This document shows positions 38,629 to 48,545 of a stretch of 64,000 nucleotides of DNA, in pieces. A program made the translations under genes and the position numbers. Origin of the DNA: Hetaerina americana (taxonomy: Eukaryota; Arthropoda; Insecta; Odonata; Calopterygidae). Every line of letters begins with the position of its first letter. The stretch's first letter is position 1. Below the pieces are notes generated by a model, which was given only the letters and a program-made list of their open reading frames with translations, ran no database searches and was not told the origin of the DNA. The stretch lies in contig JAKTNV010000003.1 of NCBI GenBank assembly GCA_022747635.1, positions 101,540,454-101,604,453 on the forward strand. The letters run 5' to 3'.

Positions 38629-40317
38629 TATATTTATATGTTTAGAAATAATTCTTCGTCGCATAATTTCAAACCTTTCATTGAGATCACATGAAGCATT
38701 TTGGTGCATTGACTCCATATTTTCACCCAAATGTCCCTTTCCGTCTCCCGGATCGATAAATTCTTTATAAGAAGGTCACCTATTCAGGAGTTGAGTACTG
38801 GGATTATAGGAAACTTACTCTTTGCTATTCTCGGTTTAGAGTAATGAACGATATGGCGTATTTAATATCAATCAAAATGTATTTACACCTGGAATCTTCG
38901 GTATTATTCAATTAACTTGAATGCAGATTTCCAAGGATTGTGACCCTTCCGTCATCTACACCTTCATCCATAGAATATCCTCCTAACATTAGCTTGGCAT
39001 TAAATCATAGAACACCGTGATTGTGTCTTGAATTTTGGATCATCTTGTCTCATAGAAACTGAGTAGCCCCGAGTTTGATTTCTTTCCACTTTTCAACCAA
39101 CCGAAATCTTAAGGATTTTTGAAAAATTCTAAAAAACTGCGGGAAATGCAGCTGCAGTAAGTTAAAACGGAGACATGTACTAAATGCTCATTACAATGCA
39201 AAGATTGCGGAGTGTAAACTTCATTCGCCATGACCGAAATCCTGGTCAAGGTAAATATTTGTTACTATTTTAAATGATTGCATTGCTAATTGCATTGCGT
39301 TGCTTTATTATTCCAGAAGATAAGTTAAAGGACGCATGTATTTCGGCCATCGTTTAAAAATCGTGTCAGATGTAAGTTATTTATCCATATTTATCTGCAT
39401 ATTAAAGCAATAAAAGGGGAGTAATCGACTTTAGACAACCATGATAAATTGATTTTAGATCATTCTTGGGATGGCGTGACAAACCCTGTGAGTAGAACGA
39501 TAGGCTAATGACCAGAGGGTCCGCGTCATATTCCGGGATGATGCTTATGGACTAATCCTTTTTAAATCCTAGGATACATATTTTGGTTCCCACAACGCCG
39601 TGGGCAACTTCAGGTGGCACTGGGAAAAAACCGGTATCGCCCATTGAATGTGCCAAGTTGAAGTATACCCACTAAACATAAGAAAAACTGAGAACTTGAA
39701 ACTCGCACCTTTTTTTGCCTGTAAAGTCTTTTCTGCCGATGAAAATTGACATAATTTTGGGGAAAACGTTTTCCCAGGCAATTTTACCTTCGATGTATGG
39801 GCTGGGAGTAGGGGAAAATACGAAAGGCGGAGGCATAGGGGAAGGTTGGAGGAGGGGGCGGCTGCTATGGAACCTCCTGCCTTCGCCTCTGCATATAGTA
39901 ATAATAGTGATAATGTTTACTCTTCCTATACGTTGACCTGGGTTCATTTTCATGGCATCGTCGATATTAAAAATTTTACGTACTTCGCGTGGTCTAAAAT
40001 TTTCGGAATGGTTGAACTGCATTTTAAAAATTAACCGAAGTCCTGGAGTTCTGATGTGAGTTTTATCCATTTCAGCACAAATGGCCTACACTTAAAATTC
40101 GTAACTCACCTGGAAATATATGTTTCTTAAGAAATGTGAGTATACCGTTCGGAATTCTTCAATTTATATCAATATAATGATGTATCCATATATCGTCTGT
40201 CAATGCCTCATATTAATGATGATCAAAAAAGAGTTAAGTATACCCAAGTGATATTTCGAAAAACACCAGGATTAACGATATCATCTAACTTTATTTTCTG
40301 CTTTTATATCCGAGTCG
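38629..40317. other. Unassigned sequence
   Basis: Nothing firmly supported. The 39480-39640 stretch has a weak tRNA-like look that I do not accept as a SINE. Confidence 0.4.
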
Positions 40318-40420
40318 TTCATCTACATCTGAATAATACCCCGCAAGCCACCGCATGGGCGTGTGGCGGGGGGTGTTAGGTCACCACCTGTAAAAAGGAA
40401 CAAAACCACTTGCAAATTCA
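40318..40420 (-). mobile_element. Possible LINE 3' terminus
   Basis: On the minus strand this reads GGTGGCTTGCGGGGTATTAT followed by CAGATGTAGATG, a layout like the 3' ends of insect CR1/Jockey-type elements that finish in GATGTA-type repeats. It also resembles, in inverse orientation, the GC-rich 3' untranslated segment near 36945-36990 of the LINE at 36 kb. No reverse-transcriptase motif could be confirmed in the 400 bp upstream on that strand. Confidence 0.4.
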
Positions 40421-41947
40421 ACACATACATGCAAAACTATACCCACAGTGGCGCACACTCTTATGCAAAAATCCTTTCATTCGACGCGTATGCAAATACA
40501 TAAACTATCATCTAACAAATAATGACACCTTACGATGCAGTAAGAAATTTATCCAATAACGTGTAATTTGAAAATTAGGAAGGCGAAATTCCACTACCAC
40601 ATGGACATGCAACATAAAACGGTCTCCTCCCCAAGTACACAGGTAGGGAATGTGACCAAACGCTGCAGGTAGCGGGAGAGTTCCCCTACGGAAAGAGTTT
40701 GCAGTTGGGTATTCTTGCAACTTGATAATCTGGGACAATGCACTTGTAAGAACCCAAAAAATGACGATTCTTTCTACCAAGTTTTATTTTTCCGGACTGT
40801 TTCTTCCGGATTGAAAACCCATCAATATATCAGACCCCTTTAATATATAAACTGAAATTACCGTGGGTTAATGATAGGAAAGTGTAGCATAACAATTACA
40901 AAAGTTGAAAATTTTGATTATCAAACGATGCGCTGCCTTTAATACAAACTATGTGCTGCCACCGTTCTGTTATGTCTTTCCTCACTTCACATATTGTAGC
41001 CGCATCCTCATCACGTTCCTCTCCTCTCAAGCCCCTTGAACGAGATTGGTTAACATCATGTAGCCTCGGAGTTCTTGCTCGCTCTGTGCGATTATAAAGG
41101 TCTGGTCTTCCACGTCACGCATTAAGTTCAATGAATCTTGGCGGACCACAGCCATAATGATGCTGTCAAATTCCTCTTCAAACGTCCTCGCCGCTCTGTC
41201 CTCAGTCTCCTGTTCTTTAAACACACTCATTGTTCTTGTAGATTGAATTTTTTTTTGTCACCGAATATTTTTAATGTTGCGTTGGTATTCTAATGTAGAA
41301 TATCTATGTTTCCAAACTTGTTTCCTAAGCGCTTTTGAGGATATCTATCCCCACCGTATTCTTCTTACGAAAGGAATAGCGTGGTACTTGTGTATTATTA
41401 CATTAATAACCTTCCATAAAATAACAGTGTCAACATGGAGCATAAGTAGGTAATTTTTGCTAACATATTATTTTGTTCCTTTTATCGGATTGGATTTTTA
41501 TTAAAGTAAATGTATACATTTATATTAACTAACGTAGGTCTCAATGGCGGCGAGTTTAAGCCAACACTCCAGAAGACAGAGGGTTTAATTTCCACCTTGG
41601 TGGAATCGCTCTCGCTTAGGACTTAGCTATTTGCGATTCTCCTGGTCGTTACTTCGTGTCTCTAATTCAATATGAAAGACAAAACTTGGCTGTTTTGTAA
41701 TGTTCTTAAATAAATATATAGCCTCACTAATTGACCTACTGCCCATCTTATCTGTGCAAAAATCACCAATGGGATTGAAAAATTGTTTTTTTTTTAATTT
41801 GCATGGATTTTTGATTCGTGTCATTACTCTGAAAAGTAAATCGCGTATAGAAATATTCTAGCGTCGTCCTTGGCGATCGTTTTTAAGATTGAGGGTTTCC
41901 CCAAGTGGGCCAGCGTAAGAATAAATCTTCGCCAGATGTAATTTAAG
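40421..41947. other. Unassigned sequence
   Basis: No gene recognised. The minus-strand open frames at 40508-40780 and 41027-41230 have no family resemblance. Confidence 0.4.
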
Positions 41948-41958
41948 TTGAACTGAAT

Positions 41959-42223
41959 GACCACAGTTGTCAGCCCGATGGTAGGTTAGATAAGGTACAG
42001 CCCACCTACTAGTGGTATTGAGAGGCGTGTGGAATGCACACTTGAGAGTAGGGTCACTAGTTCCTTTCTCTGTGCCAACTATGGCTTCCCAGGAAGATCT
42101 GGTATCTGACAAATCTCACAGCTTGGGGGAAGTTGAGATAACTCAAAGAGCCATGCCCAAGAATCGAAACCGGACCGTCCGGCCAGTAGTTTAACGCTCT
42201 TTTCGTTGGATTACCACGTCCCC
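41959..42223 (-). mobile_element. tRNA-derived SINE, second copy of the 8.6-kb family
   Basis: On the minus strand the element carries the same body as 8644-8930, including ACCAGATCTTCCTGGGAA and a CCTACC.TCGGG 3' segment. It is flanked by a perfect 11-bp duplication, TTGAACTGAAT, at 41948-41958 and 42224-42234. The 5' head is tRNA-like with a B box of the form GGTTTCGATTCTTGG. The two copies are clearly diverged, so this family is not very young. Confidence 0.92.
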
Positions 42224-42387
42224 TTGAACTGAATATAAAACTTTTAAAAACTGAAAGACTCAATTTTTTTGCAAATCCGAAATTGAAATAATTGTAAGAT
42301 CGCAACTGAGGGAAAACATGAAAAAAATATTCGATATGCGGGAAGGACAACATCAAATTAGATATAAAGTTTATAGTGTAAAAATCA

Positions 42388-42465
42388 TTCGCATTGACCG
42401 GGATTCGAACCCGGATCCCTCGATGTCCAGCCGAGTGCTATAACTAGTTAAGCTACTGAGGGGGG
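42388..42465 (-). mobile_element. tRNA-like sequence (SINE head or tRNA pseudogene)
   Basis: The minus strand folds into three tRNA arms: a D arm (GCT...AGC), an anticodon arm CTCGG-CTGGACA-TCGAG with a 7-nt loop whose central bases GGA would read serine, and a perfect 5-bp T arm CCGGG-TTCGAAT-CCCGG. The sequences at the acceptor position (CCCTCAG and TCAATGC) do not pair, so it is not a working tRNA gene. It may be the head of another SINE. Confidence 0.65.
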
Positions 42466-42677
42466 CTTCAAAAGAGGGGGTTGGAATTTTAGGGGCTTTA
42501 AAGAAACAAGATGTCGTGAGGCTATACCGTACATACAGGGTTCGTCCGGAAAATAAGTGTACTGATTTTTTCCCGCCGCTCCAGGCGCGCCCAGCACCGC
42601 TCTGACGGGCTGCGATTGGAGGGGGGTATGTTGGCAAGCGACGCTGAAAAAGGAAGTCGGCTCTGAGCTGTGGTGTA

Positions 42678-43202
42678 GTGAGGAGCTCTGTTAACGCGAA
42701 CCTCCACGCTCGACCCACGTCACGGAACGCGTTTTTGGAGCAGCGTTATTCCATCAAATTTGCGGTAAAGCTTGGGAAATCGTCTACCGAAACTGTCGGT
42801 ATGATTAACCAGGCTTACGGGGAGTCAGCCATGTCCAGAAACATGATCTTTCGGTGGCACAAGATGTTCGTGGAGGGCAGAGAAGAGGTCGACGACGAAC
42901 CACGGCCTGGACGCCCATCAACGACACTCACCGACGAAAATGTGCGAAAAGTTCGCGATGTACTGAACTCTGATCGTCGTCTTAGTGTTCTGATGATAGC
43001 AGAGCAGTATAATGTGCCAAAAACAATAGTGCACGAGATTATTAGGGAGCAATTACAGATGCGAAAAATTTGTGCAAAGTTGGTGCCGAAAGTGCTCAGT
43101 GATGATCAAAGACTCAATCGTTTGGAAATCGCGACACAACTTGCGGATCACTGCAAAAATGATCCACATTTTTTAGAGACTCCTTTCTGTTCCCGAAGAT
43201 AA
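42678..43202 (+). CDS. Truncated mariner transposase: DNA-binding domain only
   Basis: A 174-codon frame identical in layout to the first 167 residues of the complete transposase at 61485. It has both helix-turn-helix regions (about residues 20-65 and 85-140), the GRPS linker, the LVPKVL motif and the run up to NDPHFLE. After residue 167 it reads seven out-of-frame codons and stops, because a 400-bp deletion shifts the frame. All three catalytic aspartates are lost. Differences from the intact copy include Leu for Arg at 105, Tyr for Cys at 111, Glu for His at 124 and Lys for Asn at 130. If expressed it would bind terminal repeats without cutting, a possible inhibitor; that is inference. Confidence 0.85.
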   Translation: MRSSVNANLHARPTSRNAFLEQRYSIKFAVKLGKSSTETVGMINQAYGESAMSRNMIFRWHKMFVEGREEVDDEPRPGRPSTTLTDENVRKVRDVLNSDRRLSVLMIAEQYNVPKTIVHEIIREQLQMRKICAKLVPKVLSDDQRLNRLEIATQLADHCKNDPHFLETPFCSRR

Positions 43203-43372
43203 AGAGGAGTTTGAAAGGAACGCGATACGGGACTTTGGACGCCGTCAAAGAGGCCGTGACGACGTGTCTTCGAGAGGTTCCCGATGATGCCTTCGCGGGA
43301 GCGTTCCAGGAATGGGAACGCCGCTGGAACAAGTGTATCGACTCACAAGGGTCCTATTTTGAGGAATATTAG
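43183..43372 (+). pseudogene. Mariner copy A, detached C-terminal coding remnant
   Basis: After the deletion junction the C-terminal coding sequence resumes in another frame: [16 protein letters not shown], then [20 protein letters not shown], ending EEY and TAG at 43370-43372. It cannot be translated from the upstream start without a frameshift. Confidence 0.88.
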
Positions 43373-43661
43373 TTTAAGATATGTAAAAGTGTAATAAATT
43401 TTTTTTCCTGAGCCCAGTACACTTATTTTCCGGACGAACCCTGTACAATGTCACAGGCATTCGTAGTCGAGCGCGATGCGCCACAGTTCACAAGGTCAAA
43501 GCCAACTTTAAATACTAGGGGTATGTTACCTTTGAAAAATTCCAAGAAATTCCGGGAGATACCGCGACAGTAACTTTTAACGGAGTCATCCGCCAAATGT
43601 GCATTAAAACGCAACAATTTCATTGGTATGTGGTAGCCTTTCTTCGTACCTGATCCAGTTT

Positions 43662-43770
43662 TTAAATTAGCCCTTTTTCTTGTGTATCCCATATTTGTGA
43701 TAAATACTCTAAAATTAGTCTAACAAGGGCCAAGTTAATATGCTGCTCCCTTTGAAATTTCTCAATCACC
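43662..43770 (-). pseudogene. LINE reverse transcriptase fragment abutting mariner relic
   Basis: The minus strand reads FQREQHINLALVRLILEYLS then QIWDTQEKGLI. This matches the conserved LVRPILEYAS.IWDP block of Jockey/CR1-type reverse transcriptases. It lies in the same open frame as the mariner remnant just upstream, so the 121-codon frame is a chance fusion of two dead transposons. The 3' continuation toward 43444 shows no further recognisable motif. Confidence 0.7.
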
Positions 43771-44215
43771 CAGCGCAACGTTGATATGAGGATTTTCAAT
43801 GGATCCCTGGAGTAAGTTCCATTTAGTGTTGTGTTTGCTGACACGATATGCTTGTACACGGTTCCCTGAGTATAAACAAATGACCATAACCCTCCCACCA
43901 CGTAGGATTTTTTTGGTGTTGATGATGCCAGAGATTTCCATGAGGAGCTTTGCCGTTTGCTCTCAGGCTCAAAATGATGTAGTAAAGTTTCATCTGCGGT
44001 GATAACTATTGAAAATAAACTCCTCAATACTTTGTAACATCAACTTTAACTGCAAAAAACAACTATAACTGGACGCAAACGTCCTGTTGTTCGTATATGA
44101 GGAGTCTCGGAACCCACAGCGCACACAATATGTCCCATATGCAATTTTCCTATTAATAACAATAGGGTGACACCCAGTGAAGTTACCAATCATTCTGGTA
44201 GTTCTTAGAATGATT
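43771..44215 (-). pseudogene. Mariner transposase core fragment
   Basis: On the minus strand, with frame changes, I read VPRLLIYEQQDVCVQL (end of the second helix-turn-helix), EEFIFNS, then VITADETLLHHFEPESKRQS carrying the first catalytic aspartate, SSTPKKS, YTQGTVYKHIVSANTTLNGT and LLKILISTLR-like text. The second and third aspartates are lost, because the sequence switches to a LINE fragment at about 43770. N-terminal DNA-binding sequence is not seen. It is an old, interrupted copy of yet another mariner subfamily. Confidence 0.8.
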
Positions 44216-44414
44216 CAATGATCTTATCTCATAATGGCAGCAACGGAGTTGATGCTTACTTTTGCAAAAGCAAAAGCTGGAGCCCATGAGCCCATCTTCC
44301 TATGAAATTGTCTCCACTCTCTAAACATTTAAAACCATCTTCTATCTCCGCCATAGGTAAGAGCAGACTCTCGATTGTTCTAATGTACCATTATATAGGC
44401 CTCAGCTGATAATA

Positions 44415-45167
44415 CGAGGGTCATCCGGAAAGTAGTACCCGTTCGTGAAATAAAGACACAAAAGTAAATATTAACAAACATAAAAAATTTTATTTGAAAG
44501 AGGATACTTTAAACTACTTCTCAACATAATCTCCAAGCAAATTAAGGCATTTGTCATAACGTGTGACAAGTTTCTGTATTCCTGCTGCATAGTCCTTCGC
44601 CGCCAGCTCATTGAGATACGCGAGGGACCCATCTTGCACAAATTTTTGCATAATGCAGATGGTGTTTAACAATTTCATGAACAATTGTTCGAGAAACATT
44701 GGGAAAATGCTCACAGATGTCATCAATTGTGACGCGCCGATCGTTCCTCACGAATTCGTCAACTGAGCTCACCAGTTGGTCTGTAATGACAGACGGTCTC
44801 CCCGAACGCTCATCGTCGTGTGTGTTCCCCCTCCCCATGTTGAAGTTGCGACACCACCGCCGAACAGACGACTCGTCCATTACATTGTCTCCATACACCT
44901 CCTTTAATTGGCGATGAATATCACATGGGCGAACGTTTCTTGCATTGAGGAATTTAATCACTGCCCTCACTTCACAACTGGCGGCGTTCTCAATTTTTTT
45001 AAACATTGTAAACAATCACAGAAACAACACAGGCAATGCTAGCGTCACGCAACTTGGCTCAGAGAAGGCAGACAAGCCACTGAAGCTATCTGACCTCGTC
45101 CAGCGGCTACTCGCGTCGTCAGCACTTCATGCGGCACGAACGGGTACTACTTTCCGGATGACCCTCG
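44415..45167 (-). mobile_element. Internally deleted mariner with perfect terminal repeats
   Basis: The 753-bp element has 33-bp terminal inverted repeats that match without mismatch (44415-44447 and 45135-45167, beginning CGAGGGTCATCCGGAAAGTA), with TA on each side. The minus strand keeps the transposase N terminus (MFTMFKKIENAASCEVRAVI) and the extreme C terminus (AAGIQKLVTRYDKCLNLLGD). Everything from the end of the second helix-turn-helix through all catalytic residues is gone. Perfect ends suggest recent insertion or selection for mobilisation in trans. Confidence 0.95.
44514..45015 (-). pseudogene. Mariner transposase, core-deleted
   Basis: From ATG 45015 the frame encodes an N-terminal DNA-binding region (KIENAASCEVRAVIKFLNAR, HRQLKEVYGDN, WCRNFNMGRG), the linker ERSGRPSVITD and the second helix-turn-helix ending KICARWVPRV. 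It stops at about 44608. A deletion at WVPR joins this to the C-terminal coding sequence in another frame (LNELAAKDYAAGIQKLVT ... GDYVEK), whose stop is at 44514-44516. The wording KIENAASCEVRAVIKFL is typical of the mariner group found in many insect genomes. The remaining 136-residue product would be DNA-binding only. Confidence 0.9.
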
Positions 45168-45378
45168 TATGATCGGCCGAAAGCAAAGTTTCAATGGCGC
45201 GTGTTACCTTCATCGTTTCCCTAGGTGAACTGAAGATGTTTCAACTTGAAACGGCTGCCTTTGACGCAATACTGGCTTCAAATAATTGAAAATTTCACCA
45301 TATACACAAATGCATTACACATTTAGCTAATAATACAACATAGCACTGAAGTATTGCTTCGATAAATCATGCTACATA

Positions 45379-46552
45379 TGAGGGTGGTCCCATAAGTACC
45401 CTGCCCGACCTAGAGATGGCGGTAGTTGTTTGAAAAATATCACTGTATTAGAAAGTACGCATTCTATAAAGCATATGCTTCAATTTTTAAGACGCCACGT
45501 TGTTTAGTATTTGTTTGGTAGCCATCAATAGTGAACGTTTTCAGTGAATTTGTGAAAATGTAGAAAAGTGGTCATCGTTATGCTATACAATACTTTTATT
45601 TGAAAGGCCTCAGCCCTACCAATATAAGAGCTTAACTGGATTCTATTCTGGGTGAATCTGCTCCTTAGTTTACAACAGTAAAATATTGGGTAGCAGAGTT
45701 TAAACGAGGCCGCACGAGCTGTCAAGACGAGCATTGCATTGGTCGACCAAATGAGGTGACGACTCCAGGAACGGTGAAGAAAATTCACAAAGTGATACTG
45801 TCGACTGAAAAAGCGCGAGCTAGCAGACATAGTAGGCATTTCGAAAAGTGAGGTACATCGCATATCAACTGAACATTTGGACATGAGAAAGCTGTGTGCA
45901 AGATGGGTGTCACGTTTGCTCACCCTCGAGCAAAACCCGAGACAAAAGAACAATCAATGCAATGGATTCAAAAGGAAGAACCGCCTCCGAAGAAGATGAA
46001 GAACGTTTCATCTACAGGCAAGGTCATGGCGTCCGTTTTTTGGGATGAGCGTGGGATAACTTTCATTGAATATCTTAAAAAAGGAAAAAATATCAATGGC
46101 GAGTATTATGCGGACTTATTGCGACGTTTGAGCGAAGAAATCAAGCAAAAGCGGCCGCATTTGGCTAAGAAGAAAGAGTTGCTTCATCAAGGCAATGCGC
46201 CAGCTCACAAATCCGTTATTTCAATGGCCAAATTTCATGAATTAAAGTTTGAATTGCTACCTCATGCACCCTATTCGCCTGATGTAGCCCCCACGGATTA
46301 TTTTCTGTTCGCAAACTTGAAAACATGGCTCGTTGGTCAAAGATTTTCCAACCGTGAAGAAGTGATGTGGACAGTTAATGGCTATTTGGAGGAGCAAGAT
46401 AGTTCTTATTATAAAAAGGGTATCTAACTTATTGAACATTGCTGGGAGAAATGTATAGAACTGAAAGGAGATTATGTTGAAAAATAAATAAATTTTTTTC
46501 CAGAATTGTTGTGTTTTCTTTGCTGGGTCGGGTAATTCTGGGACCACCATCG
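45379..46552 (+). mobile_element. Near full-length but broken mariner
   Basis: The terminal repeats are imperfect: GGTGGTCCCATAAGTACC at the left and its diverged complement GAATTCTGGGACCACC-type at the right. TA lies outside each end (45377-45378 and 46553-46554). The 1,174-bp length is close to a full mariner. The transposase coding sequence spans most of it but carries stops, frameshifts and a deletion. Confidence 0.9.
45558..46487 (+). pseudogene. Mariner transposase, disabled
   Basis: Coding homology starts at ATG 45558, whose second codon is TAG, then GHRYAIQYFYLKGLS, FTTVKYWVAEFKRGRTS, GRPNEVTTP and LDMRKLCARWVSRLLTLEQ. A deletion at LEQN/PETKEQ removes the segment that should hold the first catalytic aspartate. 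An open part (45894-46427) reads KVMASVFWDERG, KKGKNINGEYYADLLRRL, HQGNAPAHKS, LLPHAPYSPDVAPTDYFLFA. The second catalytic aspartate is Gly (HQG for HQD) and the third is kept. A stop at 46425-46427 precedes the natural ending WEKCIELKGDYVEK (stop 46485-46487). It is inactive on several counts. Confidence 0.92.
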
Positions 46553-46714
46553 TAAAAGCATGACATTTATTTACTACGCAGTCCGTATTGATGGTTGTAA
46601 AACTATGCCAATAGTAGGTGAACATCAATGGATCCATTATTAAATGAATATGGCTGATAATAAATAGTAAACTCATGTATGAGTAATGTCATTTTTTTAT
46701 CACTTGATGCCACG

Positions 46715-46815
46715 GAGAGGTGTGGTGTATAGTGCTGGATTATAGGCCGCAGGGTCACGGGTTCAGTATTGGGTGAATCCTATACTCTCCTCTAGGTTCA
46801 CCCAATCTGTATTTT
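46715..46815 (+). mobile_element. Internally deleted copy of the 8.6-kb SINE family
   Basis: It starts with a tRNA-like head (GGTGTGGTGTATAGTGCTGG, then AGGGTCACGGGTTC at the B box) and passes directly into the 3' body segment AGTATTGGGTGAA...TCTATACTC, which in the 8.6-kb copy lies about 140 bp further on. The central ACCAGATCTTCC block is missing. No clear target duplication was seen. Confidence 0.6.
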
Positions 46816-47321
46816 CTAGGTAAATACTATTCCAGGGAATATCTACAGGCAAAACAGGGCAGGGAACTTGCAATTCTCCTTGGTCTATAAATTTCACGTG
46901 CCCTAGCGCTTCATTCAACATAAGCTCTACCGTAATTTATCAAACTGAATGTCGCATGTGGTGTATGGTACTCCGTCGAGGGATGGAAAATAAAGGCGTG
47001 ATCCTAATTAGATCTTAAAAGATATTCTCTATATTAAATTGCAAATGAAGGATCAATTCTAAACATTTTAATCATTTCATTAGCGTTCAGAGCTCACAGC
47101 CTCCTGTACAAGATGGTGCGCCCACCCCTCTCTCTCTCCCTTTTGCCCTTGCTCGGTAATTATTGAACGTCGTGTGAATACTCGTATTTTAATAACATCG
47201 CATATGCGTTTCAGTCTGCTTTTTATTATTTTTGAATATATTTTATATCTATTTCTGTCAGTTTTTGCGAAAACCAAAGCAGTTGTGGAAATGTTGAAAG
47301 TCATGCCCGCTGTAGCATATA
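46816..47321. other. Unassigned AT-rich sequence
   Basis: No gene or repeat recognised. Confidence 0.4.
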
Positions 47322-47412
47322 CATGGGTGGTCTAAACATTTTCCGACCAAACAAAGATACAAGACATTTTTTCTGAAATTTTTGAGGCCGTAAACTTTTC
47401 AGACCACGCTCG
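47322..47412. mobile_element. 91-bp MITE-like element with mariner-type ends
   Basis: Imperfect terminal inverted repeats (left CATGGGTGGTCTAAACATTT, right the diverged complement of CGAGCGTGGTCTGAAAAGTT) bound a 91-bp unit with TA on each side (47320-47321, 47413-47414). It has no coding capacity. The GTGGTCT end recalls the GGTGGTCCC end of the 45.4-kb mariner but is distinct, so the parent is unknown. Confidence 0.65.
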
Positions 47413-47414
47413 TA

Positions 47415-48034
47415 TGTCATGACACGTGATATAACGTGATCAATTTGTTTAGAAGCCACACCACGTGCTGGTAGCTGATTGGCCATCGCCATTGCTCCCC
47501 CTGCGGTCCTATTTTAACGGTTGAACTTCCTGTAAATGCACCACCATCAACGCCAATCATCTCAATTAACCAGCACCGTGTCGCTCAATACAATAAATGT
47601 GTTTTCTTCATCATTATTTAAATGGGTGCTAGTATCGAGTTGTCTAACCACGAATGATTAGAATAACAGAAGTGAAATGGTAATCTTACGAACATTCATG
47701 CATAATTATCTGTGAGTGAAAGAGTAAGTTGCATCTTCGTCGATACTTTCCACACTATTGAGAGAAAAAAATGCCGCCTCCTTTCAATCAACTCCAGTTC
47801 GAGAGTTATAAATATTTTTATTCACCGAGAGACGCACCGCAATTTGAGAAGAACTAAAACCCGAACGGGTGGCTGGGTTGATCGTACCACTAGTTTGTGA
47901 GTACGCAAATTTGATTGCAATCAAAATTCCATCTGCCCCAGCAAATTATAAAGTCCAAGCTGACGTTCGGTTTCAATTTCAATCAATTCGAGATCATAGC
48001 ACTCACTTGTCCGCCCCTCTGAGTAGGCGATGAA
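47415..48034. other. Unassigned sequence
   Basis: No supported gene. It is AT-rich with short unrelated open frames. Confidence 0.4.
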
Positions 48035-48545
48035 GATAATGAGTAATGATAGGGGAAGAGAGAGACTTTCCGTCCCCGAGTCGGGCGGGGGGGGGGACGG
48101 AGTGGAGAGGAAAAGGGGGAGGCGGGGAGCGAAAAGGGCAAGTGAAGGGGCGAGGGCCAAAGATTGAAGGAGATAATTAAGGGAGAGAGGGAGAAGTGGG
48201 AACGGGGGAGGGGCGTTTGAAAGAGAGAGAGGGGGGGGGCGGGGGGGATGAGACCACGGGGTTGGTTAGGGGAGAGCAAAAGGTGATTACCAACGTTCCA
48301 CTGAGGGTTTAAAATTAGCAAGCGGACGGCGCAGACAAGAATAGGCGAGTAGGAGGGTGAAAGGGTTTGCGGCGGGAGGGGGTGGCAGCCAAAAGGGGCG
48401 GGCTATGAAAGTTGGGAGCGTTGGAAAGGGTTTTACAGGTGAGGGGAGAGAAGGGCGAGGGGGTGGGGTGGGGGGAGGGAGAGAAGGGAGGAGGTCGGCG
48501 GAGAGATAAATAGGGAATGAGCTGAAAAAAGGAGCCTCGGACGGC
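48035..48545. other. GC-rich purine island
   Basis: The + strand is almost wholly A/G for about 500 bp, with many G runs (for example about 48089-48099 and 48231-48247). The minus strand gives serine/proline open frames that are composition artefacts. It is similar in texture to the islands at 1.7, 6.3 and 28 kb. Confidence 0.5.

Larger units (their letters stand above)
42536..43443 (+). mobile_element. Mariner deletion derivative (copy A)
   Basis: The 908-bp element has perfect 29-bp terminal inverted repeats (42536-42564 and 43415-43443, starting CAGGGTTCGTCCGGAAAATA) and TA on both sides. It is nearly identical to the complete element at 61336-62650; by eye I count about a dozen substitutions outside the leader. 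It lacks about 400 bp between 43182 and 43183, joined at a GA/GACT microhomology. The deletion removes the catalytic region from just before the first aspartate to just after the third. Terminal repeats and DNA-binding domain remain, so it could be mobilised in trans. Confidence 0.96.

Noticed and set aside
39480..39660. Possible third type of tRNA-SINE
   Set aside because: The A and B boxes are poor, there is no target duplication, and similarity to the 8.6-kb SINE body is too weak.
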